DNA of 64,000 nucleotides from OLB11 sp041392835 (GTDB lineage: Bacteria; Bacteroidota; Bacteroidia; Chitinophagales; Chitinophagaceae). A model generated the notes under the pieces. It did no database searches. It was not told the DNA's origin and worked only from the letters and a program-made list of their open reading frames with translations. This document shows, piece by piece, positions 62,649 to 64,000 of this stretch. Location of the stretch: contig JAWKLF010000004.1 in NCBI GenBank assembly GCA_041392835.1, positions 143,241-207,240 of the forward strand. The letters run 5' to 3'. Position 1 is the first letter of the stretch. Every line of letters begins with the position of its first letter. The position numbers and the translations under genes were made by a program.

Positions 62649-63971
62649 ATGAAAAATTACTTCCTCATATTTCCACTGTTTTTTTGTGTACATTTTAGTT
62701 CTGCACAATCAATCTATGAATTTTCATATAATAGAATTATAGAAAATCATCCTACAGCCATAAAAGCTTTATATTATCAACAAGAGGATGGAAGTGGCTT
62801 TCTTAGATGTCGATATAAAGACCCTATAAGCAATAAAACTGTCTTGACAAACATGCTCTTAACTGAAGAAATAGTTTACTTAAAAAATGGAGAAATAGAC
62901 ACTTCGCTTTTATATATTCATACTATACAGCCTGAAGTATTAGTTGGCGATTTTTCAAAAAAAGTTGATACACCGAGTTTTCAATTTAGAGTTGATAACG
63001 AAAGTGGACTTTTAAAACCAGAATACCTAATTATTGCAAAAGACTCCACATATATTATTGATAGGACCAGTCAGTTTAGTTATACGTACAAAGAATCATA
63101 TGAATTAACTCCTGCATTTTTTTCTTACTATTTTCAAGAAGGTGATGACTTTTTAAATACCTTTTTTGCAAAAAATACAAAAGAAATTTTTCCATCTGAG
63201 CGAAAAATTAAAATACATCTAATCATTGTTGCCAATACAAAAGAAGCAACCATAGGACCATCTTGTGCAATGGATGCTATAAGATTTGAAAACAGCATTA
63301 AGGAAATAAGCCATTATATGGATTTCCAGATGAATATCAGAAAAGTAGTTGATGATAGATATAACAAGAAAAATTTAGTATCAGAATTTAAATTACTCAA
63401 ACCTGCTTCCAATGATATTGTTATCTTCTATTATTCGGGGCATGGTTTTAGAAAAGAAAGTGACAAAAGAAGAAGCCCTTATATAGATTTAAGAAGTAAA
63501 GATGAAGAAGACTATTTAATAGAAAGCATGAACATGCAGGATGTATTTGAAATCATTAAGAAAAAAGGAGCCCGATTTAACTTAGTTTTGAGTGATTGCT
63601 GCAATAGCTTTGTAGAAGCTAAAAATGCCACTGGGTCAAAACCCTTTCAGCAAAAAAGTATAGCACCCGAATGGAGTAGTTCAAATATTAGAAGCTTATT
63701 TTTAAACCCACGAAAAACATCTATTTTAGCCACAGCGGCCGATTCAACTCAAAGAGCATCGAGCAATAATACATTTGGAGGCTTCTTTTCATACTACTTT
63801 AAAACGAGTTTAGAAAAACAGTGTAGTAAACAAACTGCAATGCCAAATTGGTATCAACTATTAGATGAAACAAAAAAAAGAACTATTCGAAAGGCTCAGC
63901 ATACTTATTGTTCCAAGCCATATATTCCTCAAAATATATGTAATCAAGTACCAGTTTACAATGTAAATTAA
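62649..63971 (+). CDS. secreted caspase-fold (C14/metacaspase-like) protein
   Basis: 440 residues. Signal peptide MKNYFLIFPLFFCVHFSSAQ, an unrecognised beta-rich domain (about 22-180), then a caspase domain from ~186 (KIHLIIVANTKEATIG). The catalytic dyad is intact: His265 in IFYYSGHGF and Cys318 in VLSDCCNSF. It also has the SILATAADSTQRASSNNTFGGFFSYYF strand-loop typical of the p10-like part. Metacaspases cut after Arg or Lys; specificity is not determined here. A signal peptide places it outside the cytoplasm, unlike most caspase-fold defence effectors. Confidence 0.82.
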   Translation: MKNYFLIFPLFFCVHFSSAQSIYEFSYNRIIENHPTAIKALYYQQEDGSGFLRCRYKDPISNKTVLTNMLLTEEIVYLKNGEIDTSLLYIHTIQPEVLVGDFSKKVDTPSFQFRVDNESGLLKPEYLIIAKDSTYIIDRTSQFSYTYKESYELTPAFFSYYFQEGDDFLNTFFAKNTKEIFPSERKIKIHLIIVANTKEATIGPSCAMDAIRFENSIKEISHYMDFQMNIRKVVDDRYNKKNLVSEFKLLKPASNDIVIFYYSGHGFRKESDKRRSPYIDLRSKDEEDYLIESMNMQDVFEIIKKKGARFNLVLSDCCNSFVEAKNATGSKPFQQKSIAPEWSSSNIRSLFLNPRKTSILATAADSTQRASSNNTFGGFFSYYFKTSLEKQCSKQTAMPNWYQLLDETKKRTIRKAQHTYCSKPYIPQNICNQVPVYNVN

Positions 63972-64000
63972 TTTGGCTTATTTTCTTCTACCTCTTCTTT
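63968..64000 (-). CDS. possible C-terminal tail of a convergent gene (cut by window edge)
   Basis: On the minus strand an open frame enters from the right edge and ends at a TAA complementary to 63968-63970, giving ...KEEVEENKPN. A charged acidic/lysine tail is a plausible C-terminus, and the overlap with the caspase-like stop resembles other tail-to-tail pairs here. Only ten codons are visible, so this is weak. Confidence 0.3.
   Translation of the reverse strand, partial: KEEVEENKPN

Overview
The window comes from a Bacteroidota (Bacteroidetes) chromosome, probably a free-living, low-G+C member of the phylum. Four things support this. The DNA is AT-rich throughout. Many genes are preceded by the Bacteroidota -7 promoter element TAnnTTTG rather than by Shine-Dalgarno sequences. 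There are three secreted proteins of the type IX secretion system (T9SS) cargo type plus a PorD-like DUF4835 protein. The gene families are typical of the phylum: BT_3928-like DoxX/thioredoxin, long IspH, BshA for bacillithiol, DUF4199, DUF4296, a TonB-dependent receptor behind a TPP riboswitch, and a ribosomal-type AURKAIP1/COX24 peptide. I see no insertion sequence, phage gene, integrase or CRISPR array.

Layout. 1-1022: a truncated M43 metalloprotease and a small secreted partner (minus strand). 1.1-9.1 kb: ispH, cmk, a DoxX/redox membrane protein, an orphan DppB-type permease, a UvrD/PcrA helicase overlapping recX, and an omega-amidase. 9.1-10.5 kb: an orphan ketosynthase-like gene, then an intergenic region carrying copy A of a ~123-bp structured repeat. 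10.5-20.2 kb: PstS-like lipoprotein and TPR protein, a BadF-type sugar kinase, small envelope proteins, a MuiA-like protein, a TPR histidine kinase with its LuxR-type regulator, and a CAU tRNA. 20.2-24.2 kb: an overlapping minus-strand operon (BNR-repeat T9SS protein, DUF2306 membrane protein, YARHG lipoprotein). 24.3-27.7 kb: pfkA, bshA, DUF2130. 27.8-34.8 kb: a DUF58 / transglutaminase / MoxR ATPase / TPR operon. 34.8-40.7 kb: clpB, fructose-6-phosphate aldolase, a gingipain-like C25 protease. 40.8-45.9 kb: TPP riboswitch with TonB receptor, a glycosyltransferase, two tiny genes before recR, and a PnuC-type transporter. 45.9-53.7 kb: RNase G, a 29-residue ribosomal-type peptide, TPR, HU, mutY, tRNA-Arg, repeat copy B, smc. 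53.9-57.4 kb: queA, DUF4199, glnS. 57.4-61.6 kb: a frameshifted M43 protease, a second copy of the small partner protein, a coaBC broken by two compensating indels, DUF4835 and DUF4296. 61.6-64 kb: a secreted protein of unknown function and a secreted caspase-fold protein.

How the genes fit together. Most of the window is housekeeping: isoprenoid, nucleotide, CoA and queuosine synthesis, repair and chromosome maintenance, and glycolysis. This is interleaved with envelope and secreted functions. The signals I find most worth checking are the two M43/small-protein pairs near opposite ends of the window; the dispersed ~123-bp repeat, one copy of which sits between tRNA-Arg and smc; a TPP riboswitch whose P1 3' arm is also the 5' arm of a terminator-like hairpin; -7 boxes 4-8 nt from start codons, which suggest leaderless mRNAs; and a cluster of indels in coaBC and the neighbouring protease. 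I did not find a defence island or an obviously new multi-gene system.
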